From Rhizomys pruinosus (taxonomy: Eukaryota > Chordata > Mammalia > Rodentia > Spalacidae), in NCBI GenBank assembly GCA_009823505.1, contig VZQC01010985.1, positions 557,718 to 621,717 of the forward strand: a stretch of DNA of 64,000 nucleotides, written 5' to 3'. A model generated the notes under the pieces. The model did no database searches. It worked only from the letters and a program-made list of their open reading frames with translations, and was not told the origin of the DNA. A program made the position numbers and the translations under genes. Each line of letters starts with the position of its first letter. The stretch's first letter is position 1. Positions 55,062 through 64,000 of the stretch are shown here, piece by piece.

Positions 55062-55425
55062 TCTGTATTAGTCACTTTTCTGTTGCTGTGATAAAACACC
55101 ATGACCAAGGAACTTATAAAAGGAAAAGTTTATTTGAGTTTACGATTGATGGTTCCAGGGAATTAGAGTCCATTGTGGTGGGAGGCATGGCGGCTAGAGA
55201 CTGCAGCAGCAAGCAGAGGGTCACATCTCACAAAGAGCACAGGAAGCAGAGAGAGAGCAACTGTAGACCACGAGGCTTGTTAAACTCACTAAGCCTGCCC
55301 CCAATAACGTATTTTCTCTAGCACGGCCACACCTTCTAAGACCTCCAAAAACAGTGCCACCAACTGGAGACAGATGTCTGAATACTTACAGCCTATGGGG
55401 GACACTCATTCAAACCACCACAGAG
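55062..55425 (-). mobile_element. Solo LTR-like rodent repeat (MaLR type)
   Basis: Reverse-orientation copy of the 29602-29995 family: GTATTAGTCACTTTTCTGTTGC at the left, GGAGACAGATGTCTGAATAC and CATTCAAACCACCACAG at the right. It lacks the long (CT)n of the other copy (only GAGAGAGAG at about 55248). Confidence 0.8.
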
Positions 55426-55605
55426 TCACAGGGATGCATGGCCATAAGCCAGATGGGGCACACATCATGGAGCTGTGGCCATGTTAATGTTTGGGCTTGA
55501 TCCTGGGAACACTGACAGAGGTGCTGTTCTCACTGACATCTTTGGCAGTTCAGTATTTCTTCTGGCTAATGACTGCCTCACTGACTAGTTCATTTATCAG
55601 TTAGA

Positions 55606-55908
55606 TTGGAACACCTCACCCAGGCTTGCCTGCATGTTCTCAAGCCCTCTGGTCTGAGAAAGGGTGTGCCCTATGAGTTCCTTCCCCTGGTCCATTGGAT
55701 CCGGGACATATGCCCACTGTTGGCCCATATTCCCCCTGTACATGGTACAGAAAACTGGTATCTAAATAATTCCAGCTGGAGTTACTTATTAGAGAAGCTG
55801 CAGGAGAACCTGCAGGTGGAAACTGACACTCCGACCACTATTTCTAGCATAGCTGAATGGAATCACATAATCCCTTCTTTTCATAAGACCTATTTGATGG
55901 CAGGTTAG
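55606..55908 (+). other. Unidentified 100-codon open frame in intron 2
   Basis: The frame reads MEHLTQACLHVLKPSG... HWIRDICPLLAHIPP... NWYLNNSSWSYLLEKL... and has ordinary protein-like composition (Trp, His and Leu spread evenly; no simple repeat). It does not match anything I recognise, has no splice or promoter evidence and lies inside an intron on the sense strand. It could be chance or a fragment of a processed pseudogene or old retroelement. Confidence 0.15.
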
Positions 55909-57109
55909 GGGAATGGGTGGTGCCTCTTCAAAGTAGAGGTGGGCTGAGCTTCATGGCTCTTGAATGCTGCTTGAGCAGTTGTAGACATGGAGGCATGTCT
56001 ACATGACATGAGACATCCTCAGAGAGTAAGTGCACAGGTCAGATCAGGTCTTCCACTGGCTGAGCCCCTAGCGTGATGTGAGATTGGTAAACCAGAAACG
56101 TCTGCACAGTCACTGCCTCAGCTGGCTCTGGCCCCACTGGAGAGTAGCATTTTGTATTTTGTTTGTTAAATGTTTCTATTCTGACTCCTCCATTAGTCTG
56201 AAGTTCTTTGAGGATAGGAATCTCATCTAATGACCTGGGGTTCCCTCAGGCCTGGTTGCAAGCACTCACTCAAGGGTTGTAAAATTCTCTGCTGTATCTC
56301 CATATCATCGCTGACTATCTGGGTGGAAATCAGAAAGTCGTCAATCCCCTCCCCTACAGTCACCCCTGTTTAGCTCTGGAGGCCAAATATCTCAGCAGTC
56401 GCATCTCTGTCTTGTTATGCTTTGGCTTTGGGTTGCACCCAGGTGTTTTGGGTTTGGGTGGCCCTGACCACTGAGAGCCTTCTCCCCTTCTCTTGCTCTG
56501 ACCATCTCTTGGTGGGGTTATGGAGACAGTGGTAAGTTGCCGATCCCTTGTCCCCACAGTGGCCCTAGGGCTCAGATTGGGCTGCCCACTGGTGGGAGCT
56601 GCTTCTTATAGAGGAGGATCTTCCCTTTTTCTTCACATGTCTGTGTTTTTTTTTCCAAGGCACAGATTAGAGCTTCTGTTTGCTGGTCATTCCATCATCC
56701 TCACTCAATATAAATGAAATCTGCTAAAACCAATAAATTCAAACCATGTGTAAGGTATAGGAGGAGCTGGGATGTCAGAGGGCCACAGTGTGAGGTGGCG
56801 TGGTCAGCTCTGACAGTATCCAGCCTGATTTGTATGTGAGAAAAGTAAATAGCCAAGGCCATAAACAGCCCTGGGTCTCCCACTCACACTGAGATTCAAA
56901 GGCATTTAATAGGAACACACACTCTCTGTTTCTTATAAACAGCAAGAGTCTCTATGTGTGCTGACCTAAATTCTGTGCTTTTAATTCTGGGCAAGCCTGG
57001 GCTGTAGGCTTGGGTTCCTTGTTTCTGGTTTTGGCAATTGGTTTGAGTATTTATGCTTTTAAAGGGTTACCTCTTCTTTTCTGCTTGGCTGTGGTGCAGC
57101 CCTGCATGG
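55909..57109. other. Intron 2 stretch
   Basis: No repeat or exon recognised. A T run (56647-56655) and ordinary mixed sequence. Confidence 0.4.
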
Positions 57110-57445
57110 CTGTCTTAGTCTGTTAGTGCTGCTATAACAATAGGATTACCTGGATAGCTTAGAAACAACAGAAATTTATTACTGTCATTTCCAGAGCCAT
57201 GGTGCCTGGTGAGGAGTGGCCTCCTGGCTCATAGATGGCACCTTTCCACTGTGTTCACATGGTAGAGGAGAGAACTTCAGACTCTTCAGTCCCTTATAAG
57301 GACAGTAATCCCACATGTAAGGACTCCATTTTTCTACTCACCATCCCCAGTTCCTACCTCTTAATAGAGTTTCATTAGAGAGTGCATTTCAACATATGAA
57401 TTTGAGGAAGCCACAGACATTGGGATGATAGTAGTGGTCAGCCCC
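57110..57445 (-). mobile_element. Old MaLR LTR (MLT1/MST type)
   Basis: CTGTCTTAGTCTGTTAGTGCTGC at the left, AACAGAAATTTATTACTGTC, CCACTGTGTTCACATGGTAGAGG, TTTCAACATATGAATTTGAGG at the right. This is the standard body of mammalian MaLR LTRs read in minus orientation. Confidence 0.75.
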
Positions 57446-58169
57446 TTGTACCAGTAAGGAACATGAAACCTAGGGCCATAAATTAACTTGCCCAAGATGG
57501 CCCATAAAATTAGGACTGGACTGGGACTTCATGTTCTCTTTTTCTTTTGACCCCTCTGACTTTACTTTCCTTTCTTGTAGATGCTGACTCAGAGTCCTGG
57601 GATTTTTAGGGACCCGTCCTCAATTTCCTCACCCTTCAGTGTCTCCTGGAGTCTTTCCTTCCTTTGGTGTCTAAGTCCTCTGTTTTTTCCTCTTCTGCCC
57701 ATTCTTGGCTTTAAGACAGAGCTCCAGGAAAGGGTAATCATGAGTTGGGGCTGATTTCTCTTCTCATCAGCCTTGGAGACTTCTAATAAGTTCCTTCTCC
57801 GCATTTTCACATATGGAAGATACGGATGAGCATGCCTGCCTCCTCAAGTGGTTGCTGGGTAGGTGGAGCTCAGGCTGGACCACCAGTGGTTTGCTTCCTC
57901 CAGCTCTCAACTCTTCAAGTTGATCCCCCAACTCAATAAAGAAAGTAGCCATTAAAATTGCATAGAACTGAATAGGTCAGCTGTGCATGTTCAAGTACAT
58001 TAAGGTCAGTAAAGCTAATGAAACCTGAACCACATGGATTGTATCAGTGTCTACTTTCTGTTTTGTTTTTGTGCCAGAGTTATATAAGATGTCCCCACTG
58101 GGGGAAACTGGATGAAGGACAATAATTAACTGTATAGCAATTAAGTCCTGGGTTTTATCCCTGGCACTG
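57446..58169. other. Intron 2 stretch
   Basis: A MIR-like fragment in minus orientation is at 57455-57530 (AAATTAACTTGCCCAAGATGG). An ID-like end (GTCCTGGGTTTTATCCCTGGC) is at about 58120-58170, just before the purine tract. Confidence 0.45.
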
Positions 58170-58171
58170 AA

Positions 58172-58207
<36 letters not shown>

Positions 58208-58307
58208 GGAGAGGAGGGAAGGGAGAGGGGGAGGGGGAAGGGGAGAAGGAGAGGGAAGAGGAAAAGGAGAAGGAGAAGGAGGAGGAGGAGAAGGAGAAGG
58301 AGGAGAG
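58170..58307 (+). repeat. (GA)n / GGAGAA polypurine microsatellite
   Basis: About 138 bases of nearly pure purine: a GA run, then GGGAGAGG and GGAGAAGGAGGAG units. It probably grew from the tail of the ID-like element on its left. A 211-codon antisense frame with Leu/Ser runs comes from it. Confidence 0.93.
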
Positions 58308-60590
58308 ATGTATTAACCTGGACAACAACCTCATTCACTAATTCTTCTGTGGCTGCTGCATGATGCCAGGTACTGTGCCAGTGAACACAAATGAAAACAT
58401 TCTCACCTCTGCCTCCTATAGGAACCCAAAGGAGGTTTCCTTCGATTATTCTATTTAAGATGATAAGCTTCTTCCCATTTTCTTCCTCAGCCCCTGTCAC
58501 CCACTGACATCCTCTATCTTTTCCCTGTGCAGTGGCAGTGCTTTTCTCCCCTATCACTGCTGCATCAGCTCCACGCAGGCAGGCTTTTGTCCCTTTTCTC
58601 CAAATCCTTAGCACCTGGGATATGCTAAGAATACAGCAGGTGATCAGGTAATGTTTGCTGACTGACTGAAAGGTGACAGACAGGGAAAAAGTAAACAAAT
58701 GATTAGTAAGAAGTCTGGGAGGGTAAATGGAGCCAACAAAGCAGGGGCTAGGTGGGGGAGACTGAGGAAGAATCATTGCGATTGTGGGTTTTTCTGTAAG
58801 CCTCAGAGACCTCCCTGTTGTGTGAAAGTTTAAGTCCTGGCTTCTTGGATTACTGTCTATTTAATTCTCTCTTGTCTTCATGATTGGTTTCTTTGAGCTC
58901 TTACTTATGTGCCAGCCCTATAGCACAGGCTGAGATAAGGCAGAAAGCACGTTGCCCTGGGAGGCTTTCAGGTGGGTAGGGAGGAGACTTGTGGAAAGGA
59001 TGAATGAATCAGAAGCATCCTGAGATCTGAGGGTCTTTTCTGGTCTGGCCTGCACTCACTAGCTTAAATCCAGTTTAGCAGCTTCTCCCTCTCCTGCCCC
59101 TCTAGGAGACCCCAAAGCTCTAATTACACTACTCCCTGCGACCTGGACTCTGGGCTCCCTAGAATGGCCCTGTCCTCACTGTCATCTCTTCAGATCCTGT
59201 TTCCAAGTCCAGCCCTTCCTGCAGGTCTTCCTTGACTGCCCCGCTCCCATTATCAGTTCTCTCTGAATGTCGGTGATACTTGTGCTGCAGCATCTGACAC
59301 AGAAGTGAGTCCTATATTTGCTCATCTAGGACAGAAGCTGGCTAAGAAGCCCAGCCAGGGCTCAGATGTACAGTAGGCCCTTGGGTGGCACGGGGATGGC
59401 TGGATGGAATTGGGAGCAAGGGAAACCGGATTCATTGTCAAGGAGGGCAGACTTTGTTATTTTTGTCATTGACCCAAATGCTCCTCATTTGGCCACTAGA
59501 GGATCAGTTAAGATGCTGCCTTTATGGTGGTTAAAGTGTGTTGTTAACAAAGAAATGACACAAACCCCAGACAATGCTTAACAGACTTAAGGAGCTTAAA
59601 AAATCCTCATAAAACACACTAAAGTATCTGAGCCATGTTTATTGCTGTGCATTCATTCACTGAACAAATGTGTTTTGGAAATAAATCATTGACTGCAGAA
59701 CAGTTTTGATTTGAAGTATTATTATGAGGGCGGGACTGAGTGTTCCCTAAATCTACTTACCCCTGTCATCAGCATCTTATGTTAATAGGGTACATTTGTC
59801 ACAATTAACAAACCAGTACTGATATATCATGATTATCTAAACACCACACTCCAATTGCATTTCTTGAATTTTCCTCAAATGTCTTTTGACTGTTCCATGA
59901 CCTCATCTTGGGTACTATAGCCCATCATTGTCATCTCCCTTTAAAGTCAGGTTGGCTCTGCCACTTTCCTAGACTTTCCTTGATAGTCTGAGAGATGACC
60001 TTGGTAGTTTTGAATACTTCTTAGATACTTCTCCCTCAGGTGAGATTTATCTGAGTTTTTCCCCTCACAATTAGACTGATATTACATGTTTTGAGGAGGA
60101 GGGCCACAGAGGTAAAGTGTTCTCGTCACATGTGCACACACTTGGTCTGCTACATGAGCTACTTTGTCAGCTTTCTCCTCCATCTTTCAATACTGTGCAC
60201 TTTGGAAAAAGGTTTCTGTGAGAAGCCTATCCTAGAAGATAGTAAAAGTGATCCAAATGTTCGCTGTGCACCAAGCACTAGGAGATACTAAAGATAGAGC
60301 CAGGGTAGGGGTGGAAAGAAGAGCCTTTTCCACAGAACTTTCTCTCTAGTGAGAGTTTAACAATGAAAAAACAAGTAGTTTTATGGTATGAATGGCAAAG
60401 GTGAAGGTCCTTGGGCTTATTTGAGAAACAAAAAGGATGGAAGTAGAACCACAAGTCCACAGGGTAGTATCAGGATATGGAGTAGGGGATGCTCCTGAGA
60501 CCTCACTGGGCCTGTGCTGCACAGGAAAGGGCATTGAGGTTTTATTCCCATGGTGGTAGAAACCATGGGTTTGAAGCAAGGAAGATCTTA
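58308..60590. other. Intron 2, low-repeat segment
   Basis: Mostly single-copy-looking. 59440-59700 is repeat-free and AT-richer. It contains a CTCF-like core, CCACTAGAGG, at 59493-59502. No exon is recognised. Confidence 0.4.
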
Positions 60591-60595
60591 TTATT

Positions 60596-60604
<9 letters not shown>

Positions 60605-60646
<42 letters not shown>

Positions 60647-60787
60647 CTTTCGGAGACAGGGTCTCCCTGTAGCCCCAGCTGTCCTGGAACTCACTCTGTA
60701 GACCAGGCTGGCCTTGAACTCACAAAGATCCGCCTGCCTCTGCCTCCCGAGTGCTAGGATTAAAGGCGTGTACCGCCACGCCTGACT
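60605..60787 (-). mobile_element. B1 SINE whose A tail is a (TA)n microsatellite
   Basis: 60601-60643 is a pure TA run leading into a minus-orientation, very well preserved B1 (GGAGACAGGGTCTCCC... GTGTACCGCCACGCCTGAC). TTATTTATTTTATA occurs at 60591-60604 and 60788-60801 as target-site duplication, so the TA run lies inside the insertion, at the place of the A tail. Confidence 0.9.
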
Positions 60788-60801
60788 TATTTATTTTATA
60801 T

Positions 60802-61690
60802 TTTTAAGAAGCCTGGTGGGCTCTCCTGGAGTCAAAGATAAGGAAGCTTGGAGACCAGTGTGGATGCTGTGGAATAGTCCAGGTGAGGGATCATAGCCAC
60901 TCAGATCTGGTGAGCAGGTCAGCAGATTTGGCTTTGTCTTGGAGGTGGAGCTGATGATGTACCTGATGGGTAGCTTGTAAATAAATTTTAAAAACATAGT
61001 GGTGCCACTGGCTGAAATTGAGGGAGGTGGGAGAAGAGCAAGATTAGAAAAGAAGAATTTTCAGCCCCTGGTGTGACTGACATCACATAACCGAAGGGAT
61101 TGGGATAGTTTTCTCTGTATTGACTCATGGACCACCTTTCTCAATGGTCTACACCATTGCAGCATGAGCTGCAAATGTGAAATGTCCATGACGAAGTCTG
61201 GTAAAGAGCATACCAGTTACCAATGGGCCCATTTGTTGGAACCATCCCTTGTTGCACTGAGGTCCTGCACTAGGCAGGAGAACTTCTGGCCTCTCCAAGA
61301 GGCCGGCACAAAGAAATTTATTTTTAGCAAGTATATTGGTTTATGTTGATATATGCCTACAGTAAATTGTACCAACAAGCATTGCTGACTACTAGGCACT
61401 GTATTTTGCTCTCTTAGATGTGAGCCCTGATCTTTCTCTAGATGGATAGATAAAGCATCAAGGAAGTTACAGGCCAGAAAGCATGTGTAGCCTGGCCAGC
61501 AAAGAGTACACAGCTATAGAAGTGCAGTCAGCCTCAGGCCAGAAGGCACATGTCTTCTGAGATATAGCTCCCAGGTGAGATGATACAGAACTGTCAATTT
61601 GAAAGTTGTTGAAGAACCAGGGTTTCTCTTAGGGAACTGGAGAGAGAGGCTTGAAGATGCAGACAGGCAACTTATCCAGCAGCATGAGGG
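60802..61690. other. Intron 2 stretch
   Basis: No repeat, exon or RNA gene recognised. Confidence 0.4.
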
Positions 61691-61699
61691 TCAAAAGAG

Positions 61700-62065
61700 A
61701 TATTTGCCTTTGTTTGGACTTCTGTCACAAAGTACCAAAGACCCTGTGGCACCAGCAGAACTTCCTTACTCACAGTCCTGGCATCTGGAAGTTTAAGATC
61801 AAAGTGTCAGAACTCTCTTCTGGTTTGAGACTGCTGTCTTCTCATATCCTTACGTGGCAGAGTACAGGGCTTGTTAGCTCTCCAGGGGCCTTTTTTATAA
61901 GGGCTCTAATCATTTACAAGGGCTTCACCCTTATGCCTAGTCACCTCACAGAAGCCCCAGCTCCTAACATCATCACATTGAGGGTTGGGATTTCAACACA
62001 AGAATTTAAGCTGGACATGCACTTTGTCCAAAACAGTGCTGAAAAACTAATTGTTGAATGGGCAA
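61700..62065 (-). mobile_element. Old MaLR LTR (MLT1 type)
   Basis: TGGACTTCTGTCACAAAGTACC at the left, CTTACTCACAGTCCTGGCATC, AGGGCTCTAATCATTTACAAG, GAGGGTTGGGATTTCAACAC at the right. An overlapping 184-codon frame is a by-product of this repeat. Confidence 0.72.
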
Positions 62066-63205
62066 GTGACTGGAAAGTAGATTTTTTTCACCAGTTCCTG
62101 GGGACCTTCAGTGCAAGACTGGGCTTCAGTGGTTTTCCTGACCAAGGGGAGCCCCCCCCACGATGTAACCAGTGTGTAGAGAAACTGGTGAAAACCAGAC
62201 CCTGAAGAAAGATGTTTGAATGTATAGCCAGTGTTTAATTTATTATAATAACAATGACTCTGCTAATAATAACAATAATTTTATAAGTACTTAATTAGTG
62301 TTATTTTTTGCCGGAAAGACCTGGTTAGCTACATGCTTGGCCCCGTCTGTGTGTGATTAGAGGTTATTGACTTATCTTGAGCTTTTGTTGTTTTCTTCCT
62401 TCATTGGTCCTTCCTGATAGTCTGTCTCTGTGGCTCTTGGGGCTATGTGTGCTCCATGAGATACCACAAAAGCACAATCTTGACAAGGTAAATATGCCAA
62501 ATCCTTATTATAACATTTAATCACTTAGGGAAGTTTTACTCTGGGATGCAGATGGGAGGGGTGGTGGGAATGGAAACAAAAGTCCAGATTGCTTTGATTA
62601 GCTGCATTTTTTTTTCTCTGGGTAAATGGGAAGACTTTGATAGAAACCTCAGAGTTTGAGGCTATTTCCAGGAAAGTAGAGAAGATGGTGGTGGAGGTTC
62701 TGGAGTCCTGGCCAGACCATCCAAGGTGGTGTGACACTGGGATGGGTGCTGTCATGGACATCTGGAAGAACACATCTGTCTCTTCTGCCTGCTGAAATGC
62801 AGTGTCTGTGAGGCAGCCAGGTGTCCAGGTCAGTCAGGTCTATGTGATACAAGGTAGACCCCTTTCACTGTTTGGTGGGCATTGCATTACATGAGGAGTC
62901 ATTGTTTAAGGATGGAGATTGGCAAAAGATCACTTCCAAGATGATGATGTGCTTAGCTCCATGCCATCTTTCCATGGGTTTTTTTCACGTTGCTTAGTTG
63001 GGTTTCCACTTTGGGGCTGGGAGAGCTGATGTTCATAGGGTTAAGAGCTTATTGTATGAACAGGAAAGCAGGCACACGGTGGCTCCTTTGTCCACCAACC
63101 TGGCCGAGGGTCTGACATAATATTCCCACACTTAGTACATGTACATTGAAGTCCTTGGGGGAGTATCCTGTGTCCAGGCCTCTCAGAAAGTAGGGTTTGT
63201 AGCCA
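62066..63205. other. Intron 2 stretch
   Basis: 62230-62310 is a TAATAA/AATAAC-rich AT block. The rest shows nothing recognised. Confidence 0.4.
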
Positions 63206-63690
63206 TGATACAAACCATCCCTTCTATTCTAATACTGTGACTTTCATCATTACTACCCAGTTTCATTAGGCTAAGATAATATGTTATATACTATTATTGT
63301 TCACAAATATTTACCCAGCCTCCAAGGATGTAGGCTTTGACCACTTAATTTTCTTCAGCTCCCTGATAAGCAAAATGTATTCCCTGCTCCTTGACACTGG
63401 GCTCTGCCATGTGACTTCCTTTGACCAAATGTTAACGAGTAGAACCTTATATGAAGAGATATGCATACTCAATTGGGCTCATCCTCTCCTGCCTCTTCAA
63501 TCACCATGAGCAGAGATTCCCCACACATCTGCCCCCTCAGCATGGGATGAAGAATCAATACAATAGCTCTGAGCCCAACCCACATAGACAAGACAAGTCC
63601 AAAAGGGCACATGGCTTGATCCCAGTCCAGCCCCTGCTGATGCATAGATAGAAAGTGAGAATGAATAGCTACTGCTTTTAGCCAGTGTGA
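63206..63690 (+). mobile_element. Old mammalian LTR-like remnant
   Basis: GACACTGGGCTCTGCCATGTGAC, CTTTGACCAAATG, GAGCAGAGATTCCCC and GCTACTGCTTTTAGCCAG resemble an old mammalian LTR (MLT1-like). Subfamily and ends are uncertain. Confidence 0.4.
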
Positions 63691-64000
63691 CTAGTATATC
63701 TCATGGAGGGGTGGGCCATACAGTAGGAAGTGGAGGGAAACAGAGAGTGAGGACAAGCAGTGAGGATGAGAGCAAAGGCTTCAGGTAGCTCTTAGAAGGT
63801 CTTTGTGTTGGCACAAATAATTGATCATTTTCTCAGTAGGCAGATTGAGACATTGAAAGTTGTTGAGAAGAGGAGGGATGAGATCACCCAGTTATAGAGG
63901 GCACGTTTGAAAATATGGGAATGGCTAAGAGTTCTCAAAGGATCTGTTGCTGATGGTTACTCTCTAACCTACCCTGTACCTTGTAGTAGGTACTTCAGAG

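Larger units (their letters stand above)
42110..64000 (+). other. Trabd2b: Trabd2b intron 2, 5' part, runs off the window
   Basis: The donor GTAGGA at 42110 opens an intron that is at least 21.9 kb long. I looked for the exon that should follow NFSQ in the TIKI2 proteins I remember (beginning with a VLFAL-like stretch) and did not find it, so exon 3 probably lies to the right of the window. The intron holds SINEs, MIR and MaLR relics, a large inverted repeat at 50374-51496, simple repeats and several single-copy stretches that may be regulatory. Confidence 0.8.

Noticed and set aside
58141..58776. 211-codon antisense frame with Leu/Ser runs
   Set aside because: Driven by the polypurine microsatellite at 58170-58307; the remainder has no recognisable domain.
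61651..62205. 184-codon plus-strand frame
   Set aside because: Mostly antisense of an old MaLR LTR; no protein family recognised.

Overview
The window is nuclear DNA from a muroid rodent. It is dense in rodent-specific SINEs (B1, B2/B3, B4, ID), LINE-1 fragments of several ages, rodent LTR-like repeats, older mammalian MIR and MaLR remnants and (CA)n/(TA)n/(GA)n microsatellites. The one protein-coding gene I can identify has vertebrate exon/intron structure behind a CpG island. The B1 copies carry a 'cagctggggctacagggagacc' type right end that does not match the Mus or Chinese hamster B1 I remember, so I do not name a species.

Gene content: the gene is Trabd2b (TIKI2), a membrane-tethered Wnt-inactivating metalloprotease of the TraB/TIKI family, on the + strand. 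Only its 5' part is present: a CpG-island first exon (ATG at 39519, donor after 39620), a 1.9 kb intron 1, exon 2 (41549-42109) with the first half of the catalytic domain, and at least 21.9 kb of intron 2. The remaining exons (rest of the TraB domain, second GxxH motif, C-terminal anchor) are not found and should lie beyond the right edge.

Layout: 1-38.4 kb is intergenic DNA upstream of the promoter. It has nested transposon clusters at 1.9-7.0, 17.2-22.2, 23.7-25.1, 26.4-27.0, 28.4-32.2 and 32.5-37.5 kb, with quieter single-copy stretches between them. The stretch at 11.7-12.3 kb has clustered homeodomain-like motifs and one TCF/LEF-like motif and may be regulatory. 38.45-39.65 kb is the CpG island, promoter and 5' leader. 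39.6-64 kb is transcribed Trabd2b, mostly intron 2, with fewer young SINEs, several MIR/MaLR relics and some candidate conserved non-coding stretches.

I see no undescribed multi-gene system, CRISPR array or bacterial-type locus. The observations most worth checking are: a near-perfect 158-bp inverted repeat (7 mismatches, no gaps, 807-bp spacer) in Trabd2b intron 2; a LINE-1-like repeat family with two long and two 5'-truncated copies carrying two different 3' tails; a perfect 59-bp tandem duplication containing an 8-bp hairpin; a NAGNAG acceptor at Trabd2b exon 2; and a degenerate CCCCAG-type array plus a strong-context uORF upstream of the Trabd2b start. All similarity statements come from reading and aligning by eye; no database was searched.
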